From Lautropia mirabilis (GTDB taxonomy: Bacteria; Pseudomonadota; Gammaproteobacteria; Burkholderiales; Burkholderiaceae_B), in the NCBI GenBank assembly GCA_945876565.1, contig CAMCOS010000002.1:62001-126000 (forward strand): a stretch of 64,000 nt of DNA. The letters run 5' to 3'. Below, piece by piece: positions 17,230-26,396 of this stretch. The notes beneath the pieces were generated by a model that was given only the letters and a program-made list of their open reading frames with translations, ran no database searches and was not told where the DNA came from. Within the stretch, counting starts at the first letter, position 1; every line of letters starts with the position of its first letter. The position numbers and the translations under genes are program-made.

Positions 17230-18756
17230 TTAAGAGTTTTCTTCTCTTCGCAGATGCGGAAAGAGAATGACATCCCGAATGCTGGCGCTGTCAGTCAGGA
17301 GCATGATCAAACGATCGATACCAATGCCGCATCCACCGGCCGGGGGCATGCCGTACTCCAGCGCTCGAATGTAGTCATCATCAAAATACATGGCTTCTTC
17401 ATCACCTGCATCTTTGGCAGCCACCTGGGCCTGAAAGCGAGAGGCTTGATCCTCTGGGTCATTCAACTCAGAAAAGCCGTTGGCAAGCTCGCGACCCGCG
17501 ATAAAGAGCTCAAAACGTTCCGTGATACCGCTACGGGTGTCTGACTGACGAGCCAATGGTGAGACTTCGACTGGGTAGTCAATGATGTAAGTTGGCTCCC
17601 AGAGCAAGTGTTCCGCGACTTCTTCAAATAGCGCCAACTGCAACGCACCTAGCCCAGCGCTAGCCAATGGTGGTTCATTCAGATTGACCTTCAATGCCTG
17701 TAAGGCTTGGCGCACATAATCGATGTCATCCAGTGGTTTGCCTTGGTAGGCGCAGGCATATTTCTCGATTGCCTGAACAATGGTTAGGCGTGCAAACGGT
17801 TTGCCAAGGTCTAGTTCACGGCCTTGGTAATTCAAAAGCGTTGAGCCAGAGGTTCTTTGTGTGACTTCTCTTAACAAGGTCTCGGTGAAATCCATCAGCC
17901 ATTGGTAGTCCGTGTAGGCCGCATAGAATTCCATCATGGTGAATTCTGGGTTGTGGCGAGGGCTCACGCCTTCATTTCGGAAGTTCCGGTTGATCTCGAA
18001 CACCCGTTCAAACCCGCCCACGAGCAAGCGTTTCAGGTAAAGCTCGGGTGCAATACGCAAAAACATTTGCATATCCAGCGCATTGTGATGCGTCTCAAAC
18101 GGCTTGGCAGTGGCACCTCCTGGGATCGCTTGCAGCATCGGCGTTTCTACTTCGAGAAACTCATGCTCGACCATGAACTCACGCATCGTGGCAATCGCTT
18201 TACTGCGCTGCTCAAATGTCTTGCGGGTATGCTCGGTGACGATCAAGTCCACATAACGCTGGCGATAGCGTAACTCCTGATCGGACATGCCGTGAAACTT
18301 GTCAGGCAATGGTCGCAATGATTTGGTGAGCACTCGTGCGCTGCTTGCGTGCACCGACAGCTCACCTTTGTTGGTTTTAAAGACCACGCCTTCGACAGCG
18401 AGAATGTCACCGAGGTCCCAATGCTTAAAGGCCTCGTAGTGGTCTTCACCCAAGGATCCTTTGTCCAGATAGATTTGGATACGACCGGTGCTGTCTTGCA
18501 GTGTCGCAAAACTGGCTTTGCCCATGACACGTTTAAGCATCATGCGACCAGCGATGGCGACCTGATGGTTGTGCTCGGCAAGCTCCTCTTTGCTTTGCTC
18601 GTCGTACAAAAAATGCAGTACGCCAGCCCGATGGCTTGGCTTGAAATCGTTAGGGAATGCCGGTCCCTGTTCGCGCAATCGCGCAAGCTTTTGGCGGCGC
18701 TCGGCAATCAGGTGGTTCTCGTCAACGGGTAGGTTGTCAGCTGGTGTGGTGTTCAT
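17230..18756 (-). CDS. lysS: Lysine--tRNA ligase (class II)
   Basis: Charges tRNA-Lys. The 508-residue protein has an N-terminal OB-fold anticodon-binding domain (about 65-160) and a class II catalytic core with motif 2 ([20 protein letters not shown]) and motif 3 ([12 protein letters not shown]) near the C-terminus. The ATG at 18756 overlaps the stop of the upstream SDR gene in an ATGA tetranucleotide, implying translational coupling. Upstream neighbours on the strand are SDR, prfB and recJ; in many proteobacteria prfB and lysS are directly adjacent. Confidence 0.97.
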   Translation of the reverse strand: MNTTPADNLPVDENHLIAERRQKLARLREQGPAFPNDFKPSHRAGVLHFLYDEQSKEELAEHNHQVAIAGRMMLKRVMGKASFATLQDSTGRIQIYLDKGSLGEDHYEAFKHWDLGDILAVEGVVFKTNKGELSVHASSARVLTKSLRPLPDKFHGMSDQELRYRQRYVDLIVTEHTRKTFEQRSKAIATMREFMVEHEFLEVETPMLQAIPGGATAKPFETHHNALDMQMFLRIAPELYLKRLLVGGFERVFEINRNFRNEGVSPRHNPEFTMMEFYAAYTDYQWLMDFTETLLREVTQRTSGSTLLNYQGRELDLGKPFARLTIVQAIEKYACAYQGKPLDDIDYVRQALQALKVNLNEPPLASAGLGALQLALFEEVAEHLLWEPTYIIDYPVEVSPLARQSDTRSGITERFELFIAGRELANGFSELNDPEDQASRFQAQVAAKDAGDEEAMYFDDDYIRALEYGMPPAGGCGIGIDRLIMLLTDSASIRDVILFPHLRREENS

Positions 18757-19517
18757 TGGGCGTGGTCTCGCACATCGTCCAGGATTATGTGGCCAAAAGA
18801 GTCGCTCGCGAGCAGTTTTAGCGTGGTTTTAGCCGTTTGGTCAGCATCAGCGAGCATGCCTTGTCGGTGCATGTCTTCGAATCGGCCAACGGCTGGGAGT
18901 TTGGATTCGGGCGTCTGGCGGATCTGTGCCTGCATACCCGTATCAATCACGCCAGGGGCTAGCGAACAAACGCGGGTGTTGGCATGGCCTTCTGCGTGCA
19001 CGACTTCGGCGTAGCGATCCATCGCTGCTTTGGTGGCGCAGTACACGCCCCAGCTGCCATAGGCATGGCGGCCAGCGCCTGAGGAAATTAAGAGAATGCG
19101 GCGATCGGCGCATGTCTTGGTGGCCGCTAAAAAGTGGCCTGTCAGATAGATGGGGGCGGCGATGTTGACATCAAATGCGGTTCGGATCGACTGAAGGTCG
19201 GTCAGTTGATCGGCTGGATCAATCGGTGCGACGATACCAGCGTTGTGGATCAGACGGCAACTCGATGGGTTTGCTGAGTCCGTGATAGCGGTAAGCATTT
19301 GCTTGGCCGCCTGTTCGAGCGCGTCCGCGTTGCCCAGGTCGACCAGGATGTCGGTCAGTGTGGTGCCATTTTTTTTTGCGTGATCAGCCAAACCGGGCGC
19401 CTGTTTGCGACTTAGCGTGATTAACGCACCGCCTTCGCTCGCGAGCTGATACGCCAGCGCATAGCCAAGCCCTCGGTTGGCACCCGTGATGATGGTCAGC
19501 GCAGCGGCCGATTTCAT
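18753..19517 (-). CDS. Short-chain dehydrogenase/reductase (sepiapterin reductase-like)
   Basis: NAD(P)-binding SDR of unknown substrate. The cofactor motif TGANRGLG (11-18) and NAG (92-94) are present, and the catalytic Ser (145/146), Tyr159 and Lys163 (YCATK) are complete, so it should be active. The overall look is nearest to the sepiapterin reductase/YueD-type SDRs, but this is a weak assignment. It overlaps prfB upstream (ATGA, 19514-19517) and lysS downstream (ATGA, 18753-18756), so it is embedded in a coupled prfB-SDR-lysS unit, an unusual place for an oxidoreductase. Confidence 0.88.
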   Translation of the reverse strand: MKSAAALTIITGANRGLGYALAYQLASEGGALITLSRKQAPGLADHAKKNGTTLTDILVDLGNADALEQAAKQMLTAITDSANPSSCRLIHNAGIVAPIDPADQLTDLQSIRTAFDVNIAAPIYLTGHFLAATKTCADRRILLISSGAGRHAYGSWGVYCATKAAMDRYAEVVHAEGHANTRVCSLAPGVIDTGMQAQIRQTPESKLPAVGRFEDMHRQGMLADADQTAKTTLKLLASDSFGHIILDDVRDHAQ

Positions 19518-20618
19518 AAGCCCTCCTTGAGGCTGGCTTCAATAAAGGGGTCCAGATCGCCATCGAGCACTTTCTGTGTATTGGAAATTTCCACGCCAGT
19601 GCGCAAGTCTTTGATACGGCTTTGGTCAAGTACATAAGAGCGGATTTGATGTCCCCAGCCCACATCGGTCTTGGCGTCTTCCATTTTCTGCTGTTCAGAC
19701 ATACGCTTGCGCATCTCGAGCTCATAGAGCTTTGAGCGCAGCATGTCCATGGCCTCAGCCTTGTTGCGGTGCTGAGATCGATCGTTCTGGCACTGCACCA
19801 CAATGCCGGTTGGATTGTGGGTGATGCGCACAGCCGAGTCAGTCTTGTTGATGTGCTGACCGCCGGCGCCGCTTGCGCGATAGGTGTCGATGCGTAGATC
19901 CGCCGGATTGATGTCGATGTCGATGGAGTCATCGACTTGTGGGTATACAAAAACACTGGCAAACGACGTGTGACGCCCACCGGCAGAGTCAAACGGGCTC
20001 TTGCGCACCAAGCGATGCACCCCAGTCTCGGTTCTCAGGTGCCCAAATGCATATTCGCCCTCGACTTTAATCGTGGCTGACTTGATGCCAGCGACTTCGC
20101 CGTCGGACTCTTCCATCACATCGGCTTTAAAGCCTTTGTTCTCACAATAACGCAGGTATTGACGCAACAACATGGAGGCCCAGTCTTGCGCTTCAGTGCC
20201 ACCGGCGCCAGCCTGTATATCCACAAAACAATTCAGTGGATCAGCCGGATTGGAGAACATCCGCTTGAATTCAAGTGTCTCTAGCGTGTTCTGAAACGCG
20301 TTGGCATCAAGCTCAATGGCTTCAAGGGTGGCGGAATCGCTATCGGCCTGAGCCATTTCAAACAGCTCTTGGGCATCGCGAATGCCCACATCTAGCTCGT
20401 TTAACGTCTGAACCGTGGTTTCTAGGGACTTCTTTTCTCGGCCAAGCGATTGAGCTTTCTCGGGGTCGTTCCAGACGCCAGGGTCTTCGAGTTCAGCGTT
20501 AACGACTTCTAGCCGGGCGGCTTTGACATCGTAGTCAAAGATACCTCCGTGCGGCTAGCTCACGATCGAGGTAGTCCGCGAGTCGGGCGGCTAGGGCGTT
20601 TTGGCGATCAACTTCCAT
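19514..20618 (-). CDS. prfB: Peptide chain release factor RF2 with programmed +1 frameshift
   Basis: Release factor for UGA and UAA stops. The gene starts at ATG 20618 ([20 protein letters not shown]), reads 27 codons, meets an in-frame TGA at 20535-20537, and continues in the +1 frame ([20 protein letters not shown]) to 19514, giving about 367 residues (E. coli 365). The later frame contains the SPF stop-codon-recognition tripeptide ([10 protein letters not shown]) and the GGQ hydrolysis motif ([10 protein letters not shown]). Frameshifting autoregulates RF2: low RF2 lets the ribosome shift past UGA. Looking only for uninterrupted frames would start the gene wrongly at 20389. It overlaps the SDR gene by 4 bp and follows recJ by 84 bp. 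Confidence 0.96.
20534..20549 (-). promoter_or_regulatory. prfB programmed frameshift site
   Basis: On the minus strand CGGAGG-TAT-CTT-TGA-C: an internal Shine-Dalgarno-like sequence (20544-20549) three bases before the slippery CTT (20538-20540) and UGA followed by C (20534-20537). This is the same design as E. coli prfB, where peptidyl-tRNA-Leu slips from CUU to UUU. Confidence 0.96.
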
Positions 20619-20702
20619 GATTTGCAGCTTATATAGAGATTAATTTGCCATTTTATCTGATCGTCTGGCACGGTGCCGACCATCAAATCGGTTCGTGCTT
20701 CA

Positions 20703-22424
20703 TTAAACCGGCTCAGCAGTCTCAATCACCAGTTGCAGGCTAATATTGGTTTGCCAGATATTGGGGGTGGGGCGATACACCGCCCGTATGCGCTCTGGCA
20801 CTGGCTCTTGGCGGTTAAACCAGATCGCCTCAAACCGCTGGCGATCGCGCATCAGCGAGAGCTTCGTATGTTTACCGCCCACTAAGCGCTGGCTTTGGAC
20901 CATGAATTCGTCCAAAAATAAAGGTGCAGGAAACCCAGCTCCCCAGACTTGCTGCTGCAAGAGCGTCGCGGTTTGAACATTAGCCCAGCCCGTTTCAAGC
21001 GATCCGTCCGTTTCGATTCGAGCGCTGAACTGAGTTTTGCCGGTAATCTCGACCACGGCGTTGGCCAGTCCCTTGGCAAATGTGTCGAGTCCGTCTTCCG
21101 GCAACGTCAAACCTGCCGCCATGGCATGACCACCAAACTTTAAGATTAGCCCCGGATGGCGCTTGGAAACCAGGTCAAATACGTCTCGTAGGTGCACGTC
21201 TGGGATCGAACGGCCCGAGCCGCGCCAGGTGCCGTCGCCGGCCGGTGCGAGCGCGACAACAGGCCGCCAGAACTTTTCTTTCAGGCGCGAGGCAACCAGG
21301 CCAACCACCCCTTGGTGCCAGTCAGGCTGGTAGACACAGATGGCCGCCTGACTACTATCGGTGTCGGATTCGGTTTCTAAATTGTCCATGGTTGCCATGG
21401 CTTGCTCGCGCATGGTGACTTCGATCTGGCGTCGCTCCTCGTTGATGGTGTCAAGCTTGCGTGCAAGCTCGAGCGCATATGACTCATCGTCGGTGGTTAA
21501 ACACTCAATGCCTAGGCTCATGTCAGTCAGGCGCCCCGCGGCGTTGATACGCGGGCCAATCGTAAACCCAAAATCAAATGCGCTCGCCTGAGCAGGGTCA
21601 CGTGCACAGACGGCAAAGAGGGCACGCAGGCCTGGCTGCATCTGACCGCTTCGGATTCGCTGCAAGCCGCGCGTGACCAGCAGGCGATTGTTGGCATCGA
21701 GTTTGACCACATCCGCAATGGTGCCCAAAGCGACCAAGTCAACTAACCCATCAAGTCTTGGCTCGGGTCTTTGCGCAAAATACCCTCGAGCCCTAAGCGT
21801 TGATCTAAGGGCCATGAGCACGTAAAACATGACACCAACGCCAGCGAGATTTTTTGAGGGAAATCCACAACCGGCTTGATTCGGGTTAACGATGGCCAAG
21901 GCCGGCGGAAGCCGATCGCCTGGCAAGTGGTGATCGGTCACGATGACATCAATGCCATGTTCTTTGGCAGCAATAACCCCGTCGACACTGGCAATGCCAT
22001 TGTCGACCGTCACAATGAGGTCGGGTTTGCCCGCGTGGTGTTGGGTGGCGAGTGTGACGACCTCTGGTGACAAGCCATATCCCGTCTCAAAACGGTTTGG
22101 CACCAAATAGTCAACTTTGGCGCCCATGGCGCGCAAACCCCGCAATCCAACGGCACAGGCAGTTGCACCGTCACAATCGTAGTCCGCCACGATCAGAAGC
22201 TTTTTGCCGTCCTCGATGGCTTGAGCCAGTGCACCGGCTGCCTCATCGATGTGACTCAATCGGTCCGGCGCAATCAAGCCATTCCAATCGGTGTTTAGCT
22301 CAGATGGCTCATCCACCCCTCTGGCAGCCAGCAAACGCGCGAGCAGGGGGTGCAAGCCTTGTTGCTCCAGACGGTTCCGCGCGTCGTGCGGTATGGGTCT
22401 GACGATCAATTCCGGTTGAGCCAC
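20703..22424 (-). CDS. recJ: Single-stranded-DNA-specific 5'-3' exonuclease RecJ
   Basis: DHH-family exonuclease acting in RecFOR recombination, mismatch repair and base-excision repair. Metal-binding motifs VADYDCDGATA (motif I) and VTDHHLPG (DHH) are clear, with the DHHA1 and OB regions following. I chose GTG 22424 (MAQPELIVRPIPHD), which has GGAG six bases upstream and gives 573 residues (E. coli 577). The frame stays open to 22577, but that would overlap the previous gene heavily. As annotated it overlaps the end of the RpfE-like gene by 19 bp. prfB follows downstream. Confidence 0.96.
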   Translation of the reverse strand: MAQPELIVRPIPHDARNRLEQQGLHPLLARLLAARGVDEPSELNTDWNGLIAPDRLSHIDEAAGALAQAIEDGKKLLIVADYDCDGATACAVGLRGLRAMGAKVDYLVPNRFETGYGLSPEVVTLATQHHAGKPDLIVTVDNGIASVDGVIAAKEHGIDVIVTDHHLPGDRLPPALAIVNPNQAGCGFPSKNLAGVGVMFYVLMALRSTLRARGYFAQRPEPRLDGLVDLVALGTIADVVKLDANNRLLVTRGLQRIRSGQMQPGLRALFAVCARDPAQASAFDFGFTIGPRINAAGRLTDMSLGIECLTTDDESYALELARKLDTINEERRQIEVTMREQAMATMDNLETESDTDSSQAAICVYQPDWHQGVVGLVASRLKEKFWRPVVALAPAGDGTWRGSGRSIPDVHLRDVFDLVSKRHPGLILKFGGHAMAAGLTLPEDGLDTFAKGLANAVVEITGKTQFSARIETDGSLETGWANVQTATLLQQQVWGAGFPAPLFLDEFMVQSQRLVGGKHTKLSLMRDRQRFEAIWFNRQEPVPERIRAVYRPTPNIWQTNISLQLVIETAEPV

Positions 22425-23332
22425 CAATTTCTCCAAGCGTCTTGTTGCCCTCTGGCAAATAGGTTGCGCCACCAGCGAGATGGCGCGTTGACCAACCGAA
22501 CGATGCGATCTTGGCCAGTCAGTATGATGGCCTGTTGCGCAGCGGCATTCATTAAGATTGGTTCGATTTGAACCCAAGCATCAAGCCATTCTGACCAATT
22601 GCCACGCCATGCGGCCTCTGACAGATGGTCGATCCATTGATAACCAAGACTTGGCACCGGCGTGAACCCATTGCCGCCGCCATAAAGCCAAATGCCATTG
22701 ATGGCGGGCAGGCCCTTGTGCTCACGGGCCTGGTTCACAGGATGATCGTGCCAAGCCATCTGGATTTCATTGACGCGTTTGCGCCAGAGGCGCCACACAT
22801 CAGCAGTCGGCCACCAATCACCGAGGTCCTGGCCGATCAGCGCCATCGGGCTAATGGTGTGGTCGGTCTGCGCAAACTCAGCATGCACTTGCCACAAGCC
22901 ATTGCCCATTGGCGCAATTCGGATGCCGTCGCCATGATCATCAAACAAAGGGCGTGCGCTGTGCTCAAGCGCTTGAATTTCTGGGGCAGTGGCTTGAATC
23001 AACTTCAGTGGCAGTACCGTTGCCCGTTCTTGGGAGAGCACGGTCGAGCAAATTTCAGCAATCCAAACGCGCATCACCGGACTCACCACCTTTGCTTGCC
23101 AGGGTCCCAAGCCAGCGCCTATGGGTTGACCGCTTGGTGCGCTGTAACCAACTGATTCGAGCTCAATCGCTTCGTCAGGTGTGCAACCATGCCGCTGCAG
23201 TGACCAATCCTCAGTCTCAGCGTGTCTGGCGTTAAACAGGTGTGCGAGTTTGGGGTAGCGAGTAGCCAACGGTTCGAATAAACCGTCGGCGATCGTGGCG
23301 GGGGGCAAGGCCTGAGAAATCACTAGTTTCAT
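22406..23332 (-). CDS. RpfE-like conserved protein next to recJ
   Basis: A 308-residue cytoplasmic-looking protein without signal peptide or membrane segments, rich in Trp. From memory it resembles the conserved proteins encoded beside recJ in beta- and gammaproteobacteria, called RpfE in Xanthomonas and sometimes annotated as a phosphoglycerate-mutase-like regulatory protein. No catalytic motif is evident; conserved-looking blocks are GNGLWQVHAEFAQTDHTIS, LIGQDLGDWWP and NGIWLYGGG. Translation of recJ starts inside its last codons, so the two are coupled. The order rpfE-recJ-prfB-lysS recalls the Xanthomonas rpf region. The function is not known to me. Confidence 0.75.
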   Translation of the reverse strand: MKLVISQALPPATIADGLFEPLATRYPKLAHLFNARHAETEDWSLQRHGCTPDEAIELESVGYSAPSGQPIGAGLGPWQAKVVSPVMRVWIAEICSTVLSQERATVLPLKLIQATAPEIQALEHSARPLFDDHGDGIRIAPMGNGLWQVHAEFAQTDHTISPMALIGQDLGDWWPTADVWRLWRKRVNEIQMAWHDHPVNQAREHKGLPAINGIWLYGGGNGFTPVPSLGYQWIDHLSEAAWRGNWSEWLDAWVQIEPILMNAAAQQAIILTGQDRIVRLVNAPSRWWRNLFARGQQDAWRNWWLNRN

Positions 23333-23457
23333 GTACTTATTTTAACGGGGTGATTTCGACGATAGGGCAATACCAGTTGTGGTAACGTCCCCTCGAGACA
23401 GTTTGAGGTAGTTTGATGCCGTTCTGGCATTCGCTATTGAGCCAGGCAACACGCATG

Positions 23458-23485
23458 AACCAATACGCAATAACCAATACGCATG
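23458..23485. repeat. 14-bp direct repeat ending on the lolC start codon
   Basis: AACCAATACGCAAT (23458-23471) is followed immediately by AACCAATACGCATG (23472-23485), whose last bases are the ATG of lolC. No Shine-Dalgarno sequence is visible. A looser 10-bp duplication (AGTTTGAGGT/AGTTTGATGC) lies further up near 23401-23420. Confidence 0.85.
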
Positions 23486-24760
23486 ATTAATTTTTTTGAA
23501 TGGTGGGTCGGATTTCGCTACGCCGGTATTGGTAGGCCAGGGGTGCGGTCGTCAGGACAGGATCGATTCGTCTCATTTGTCGCGGCAATGGCCATGGCTG
23601 GGATTGCGCTTGGTGTGGCGGCGCTGATTGTGGTTCTGTCAGTCATGAATGGTTTTCAGCGCGATGTGCGCGACCGCATGCTCTCGGTCTTGCCGCATAT
23701 CGAACTGTTTGTGCCAAGCGATGCGCCGCTGGCGGTGCTCGATCGATTCGAGCAGCTCAGCACGGCAGCACTGACCAACCCCAGTGTTATCGGTGCTGCG
23801 CCATTTGTGGCGGCACCAGCCATCTTGATGCGCGGACAGGCACTGCGCGGCGTGCAAGTCAGGGGCATTGACCCACAAACAGAGACGGCTGTCTCAGAGC
23901 TTGGCGATCAAATGGTGGCTGGTAGCCTTGCGCAACTCACGCCAGGCGCTTACGGCTTGGTGGTTGGCCAGACGTTGGCTGATATGCTGAATCTGACCAT
24001 GGGTGATAGCGTCATGTTGCTCGCCCCGCAAGGCAGTGTGAGTCCAGCAGGATTTACACCGAGGCTTCGCCAGTTCACGATAGTCGGTATTTATCGCTCT
24101 GGTCACTTCGAGTACGACAGCTCCTTGGTTTTTACACAAGCGCAAGACGCGGCAAGGCTATTTCGTGACACGGGCACAGCCGGTGTCCGATTGCGTGTTG
24201 CTGACATGCATCAGGCGCCTGCAGTGGCTTTACAACTCAGCACAACCTTGCCAAGGGGAGTATTTGCTGCGGATTGGTCACGCAACAACCGCACTTGGTT
24301 TGCAGCGGTACAGACCGAAAAGCGAATGATGTTTCTCATATTGACACTCATTGTGGCGGTTGCTGCTTTTAACTTACTGTCTTCTCAGGTCATGGCCGTT
24401 AAAGACAAACAGTCCGATATTGCTATTTTACGAAGCCTGGGCGCAACACCTGGCGCCATTGCACGGATCTTTCTGATTCAAGGGGCTTTGATTGGCATCG
24501 TGGGGACATTTTTAGGGGTCACCGGCGGAGCCTTGCTCGCCTATAACATCGACACGCTGGTGCCTGCGATCGAACGACTATTTGGCATTCAGTTCTTGCC
24601 GCAAGAGATTTACTTCATTTCGACTTTGCCATCCGATCCACGGGTCAGTGATATCACGGTGATTGCAGTGACCTCGCTAATCATGTCTTTGCTTGCCACG
24701 CTTTATCCAAGTTGGCGCGCATCTCGTCTGGAACCTGCACAGGTATTGCGCCATGACTGA
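23483..24760 (+). CDS. lolC: Lipoprotein-releasing ABC transporter permease LolC/LolE
   Basis: Inner-membrane permease of the LolCDE complex that extracts outer-membrane lipoproteins and hands them to LolA. It has a first transmembrane helix at about 30-58 (AMAMAGIALGVAALIVVLSV), a large periplasmic MacB-like domain, and three C-terminal helices (FtsX fold, about 275-410). The 425-residue length fits. One permease gene precedes lolD; a separate lolE is not seen, so the complex may use one permease for both roles (LolF-like), which I cannot confirm. It overlaps lolD by 8 bp. The ATG lacks an obvious ribosome binding site and is preceded by a 14-bp repeat. Confidence 0.92.
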   Translation: MINFFEWWVGFRYAGIGRPGVRSSGQDRFVSFVAAMAMAGIALGVAALIVVLSVMNGFQRDVRDRMLSVLPHIELFVPSDAPLAVLDRFEQLSTAALTNPSVIGAAPFVAAPAILMRGQALRGVQVRGIDPQTETAVSELGDQMVAGSLAQLTPGAYGLVVGQTLADMLNLTMGDSVMLLAPQGSVSPAGFTPRLRQFTIVGIYRSGHFEYDSSLVFTQAQDAARLFRDTGTAGVRLRVADMHQAPAVALQLSTTLPRGVFAADWSRNNRTWFAAVQTEKRMMFLILTLIVAVAAFNLLSSQVMAVKDKQSDIAILRSLGATPGAIARIFLIQGALIGIVGTFLGVTGGALLAYNIDTLVPAIERLFGIQFLPQEIYFISTLPSDPRVSDITVIAVTSLIMSLLATLYPSWRASRLEPAQVLRHD

Positions 24761-25466
24761 TCTTGATATCGTGCTGCAAGCGCAGGGGATTAGTCGTCAC
24801 TTCGAGGATGGTCAGCGACGTGTGCAAGTGCTCGATGGCGTGGACCTGACCGTTCACGCAGGTGAAATGGTTGCCATTGTTGGTGCTTCAGGCTCTGGCA
24901 AAAGTACCTTGCTGCATTGCCTGGGACTACTAGACCGGCCTGATACTGGCAAATTGTCTGTAGCCGGTCAAGCCACGGCTGAGCTTGGTGAGCGCGCGCG
25001 TAGTCGTTTGCGCAATGAATGCTTGGGCTTTGTTTACCAGTTTCACCATTTACTGCCCGAATTTAATGCCACTGACAACGTTGCCATGCCACTGATCGTT
25101 GGTAAACAGCCTTTGGCCTTGGCTCGTAGCCGTGCCCGTGAATTGCTGATGGAGATGGGGTTGGGCCATCGCTTAGAGAACTATCCAGGACAACTGTCTG
25201 GCGGTGAGCGTCAACGTGTTGCCCTTGCACGAGCATTGGTTACACACCCTGTTTGTGTGCTCGCCGATGAGCCCACCGGTAACCTTGATCGTGAAACCGC
25301 TGCCCAAGTGTTTGAGCTCATCACCCGCATACGTGACGACTTTGGGACGGCCGTGGTTCTGGTGACCCACGACCTGAAACTTGCGCAGCGTGCAAGCCGC
25401 TGCCTGTCCATGGTCAATGGCCGGTTGGCCAATATTGAGATTGATCACGATGCGAGCGCTGTTTGA
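24753..25466 (+). CDS. lolD: Lipoprotein-releasing ABC transporter ATPase LolD
   Basis: ATPase of the LolCDE lipoprotein-sorting machine. It has Walker [10 protein letters not shown], the signature LSGGERQRVALARAL and Walker B CVLADEPTGNLD, with the FxVYQFHHLLPEF Q-loop variant typical of LolD. The ATG at 24753 overlaps the lolC stop (8-bp overlap), giving 237 residues; the in-frame extension to 24693 would lie inside lolC and is rejected. The end overlaps tatD by 17 bp. Confidence 0.95.
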   Translation: MTDLDIVLQAQGISRHFEDGQRRVQVLDGVDLTVHAGEMVAIVGASGSGKSTLLHCLGLLDRPDTGKLSVAGQATAELGERARSRLRNECLGFVYQFHHLLPEFNATDNVAMPLIVGKQPLALARSRARELLMEMGLGHRLENYPGQLSGGERQRVALARALVTHPVCVLADEPTGNLDRETAAQVFELITRIRDDFGTAVVLVTHDLKLAQRASRCLSMVNGRLANIEIDHDASAV

Positions 25467-26298
25467 CACCCATTGCCATCTGGACGCAGCTGAATTTGAC
25501 AGCGACCGGCCTGAGGTCATTACGCGTGCACAAGCACTGGACGTTAAGGGAATTTTGATACCCGCGGTTCAGGTCGCCGATTTTGAGAAAGTCCGTGATT
25601 TGGCGCACAGTTTTGAGCAGGGTGCCTATGCCGTTGGGATACACCCCATGTTTGTTCAACACGCCAAAGATAGCGACATTGACGCACTGAATGACTTTTT
25701 GCAGTCGCATCGGGATGATTCGCGCTTGGTTGCGGTTGGCGAGATTGGACTGGACTTTTTTGTGCCTGACATCAGCCAAGGTACACAGCGGCAACGACAG
25801 ATTGATTTTTATCAGGCGCAACTCGATCTCGCCGTGCCCGCGGGCTTGCCAGTGATCTTGCATGTGCGCCGATCGCAGGATGAGTTACTCAAATGGTTAC
25901 GTCGTCGTCCTTTGATTGGTGGCATTGCCCACGCATTTAATGGGAGTTTCCAGCAGGCGCAGCAGTTTATCGATCTCGGATTTGCGCTTGGTGTGGGTGG
26001 GGCATTCACATTCACCAGGGCTCAGCAAATTCGGCGATTGGTCACCGAATTGCCACTGGCCAACCTTGTGCTGGAGACCGACTCACCCGACATGGCACCG
26101 GCCTGGTTAGACAAAGGGTCACGAAACAGTCCGCATGAGGTGGCCCAGATCGCGACGAACTTAGCCGATTTGCGCCACGAACAGGTCGAGTGTGTGCTGC
26201 ATGAAACCGCACTGACTGCTTTGCGTGTCATACCAAAGCTTGGTCAGCTTTGGGGTCAGTCTGTATCGATGGGGCTGTCGCCATCACATCCCGCGTAG
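25450..26298 (+). CDS. tatD: TatD-family metal-dependent hydrolase (DNase)
   Basis: TIM-barrel amidohydrolase-like nuclease of the TatD/YcfH family, linked to 3'-5' DNA processing. Metal ligands: His8 and His10 (DTHCHLD), the Glu in VGEIGLDF, the His in PVILHVRRS, the His in GIAHAFNG and the Asp in ETDSPDMAP. ATG 25450 (MRALFDTHCHL) is right, as it puts the His pair near the N-terminus; it overlaps lolD by 17 bp and gives 282 residues. Which of the three E. coli paralogues (TatD, YcfH, YjjV) it equals is not resolved. Confidence 0.92.
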   Translation: MRALFDTHCHLDAAEFDSDRPEVITRAQALDVKGILIPAVQVADFEKVRDLAHSFEQGAYAVGIHPMFVQHAKDSDIDALNDFLQSHRDDSRLVAVGEIGLDFFVPDISQGTQRQRQIDFYQAQLDLAVPAGLPVILHVRRSQDELLKWLRRRPLIGGIAHAFNGSFQQAQQFIDLGFALGVGGAFTFTRAQQIRRLVTELPLANLVLETDSPDMAPAWLDKGSRNSPHEVAQIATNLADLRHEQVECVLHETALTALRVIPKLGQLWGQSVSMGLSPSHPA

Positions 26299-26396
26299 GA
26301 CAAGGCCTCCCCCTGGTCATCTCGGTATTTGCGAATTGCGGTTTCGCCTAAGTTAAGTCACGCTCGAGGGTTTTAAAGTGGCGAGTGACATAAGGC

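Noticed and set aside
19514-20389. prfB as a truncated gene or frameshifted pseudogene
   Set aside because: The upstream part is present in the -1 frame and joined by the canonical AGG...CTT TGA C programmed frameshift site.
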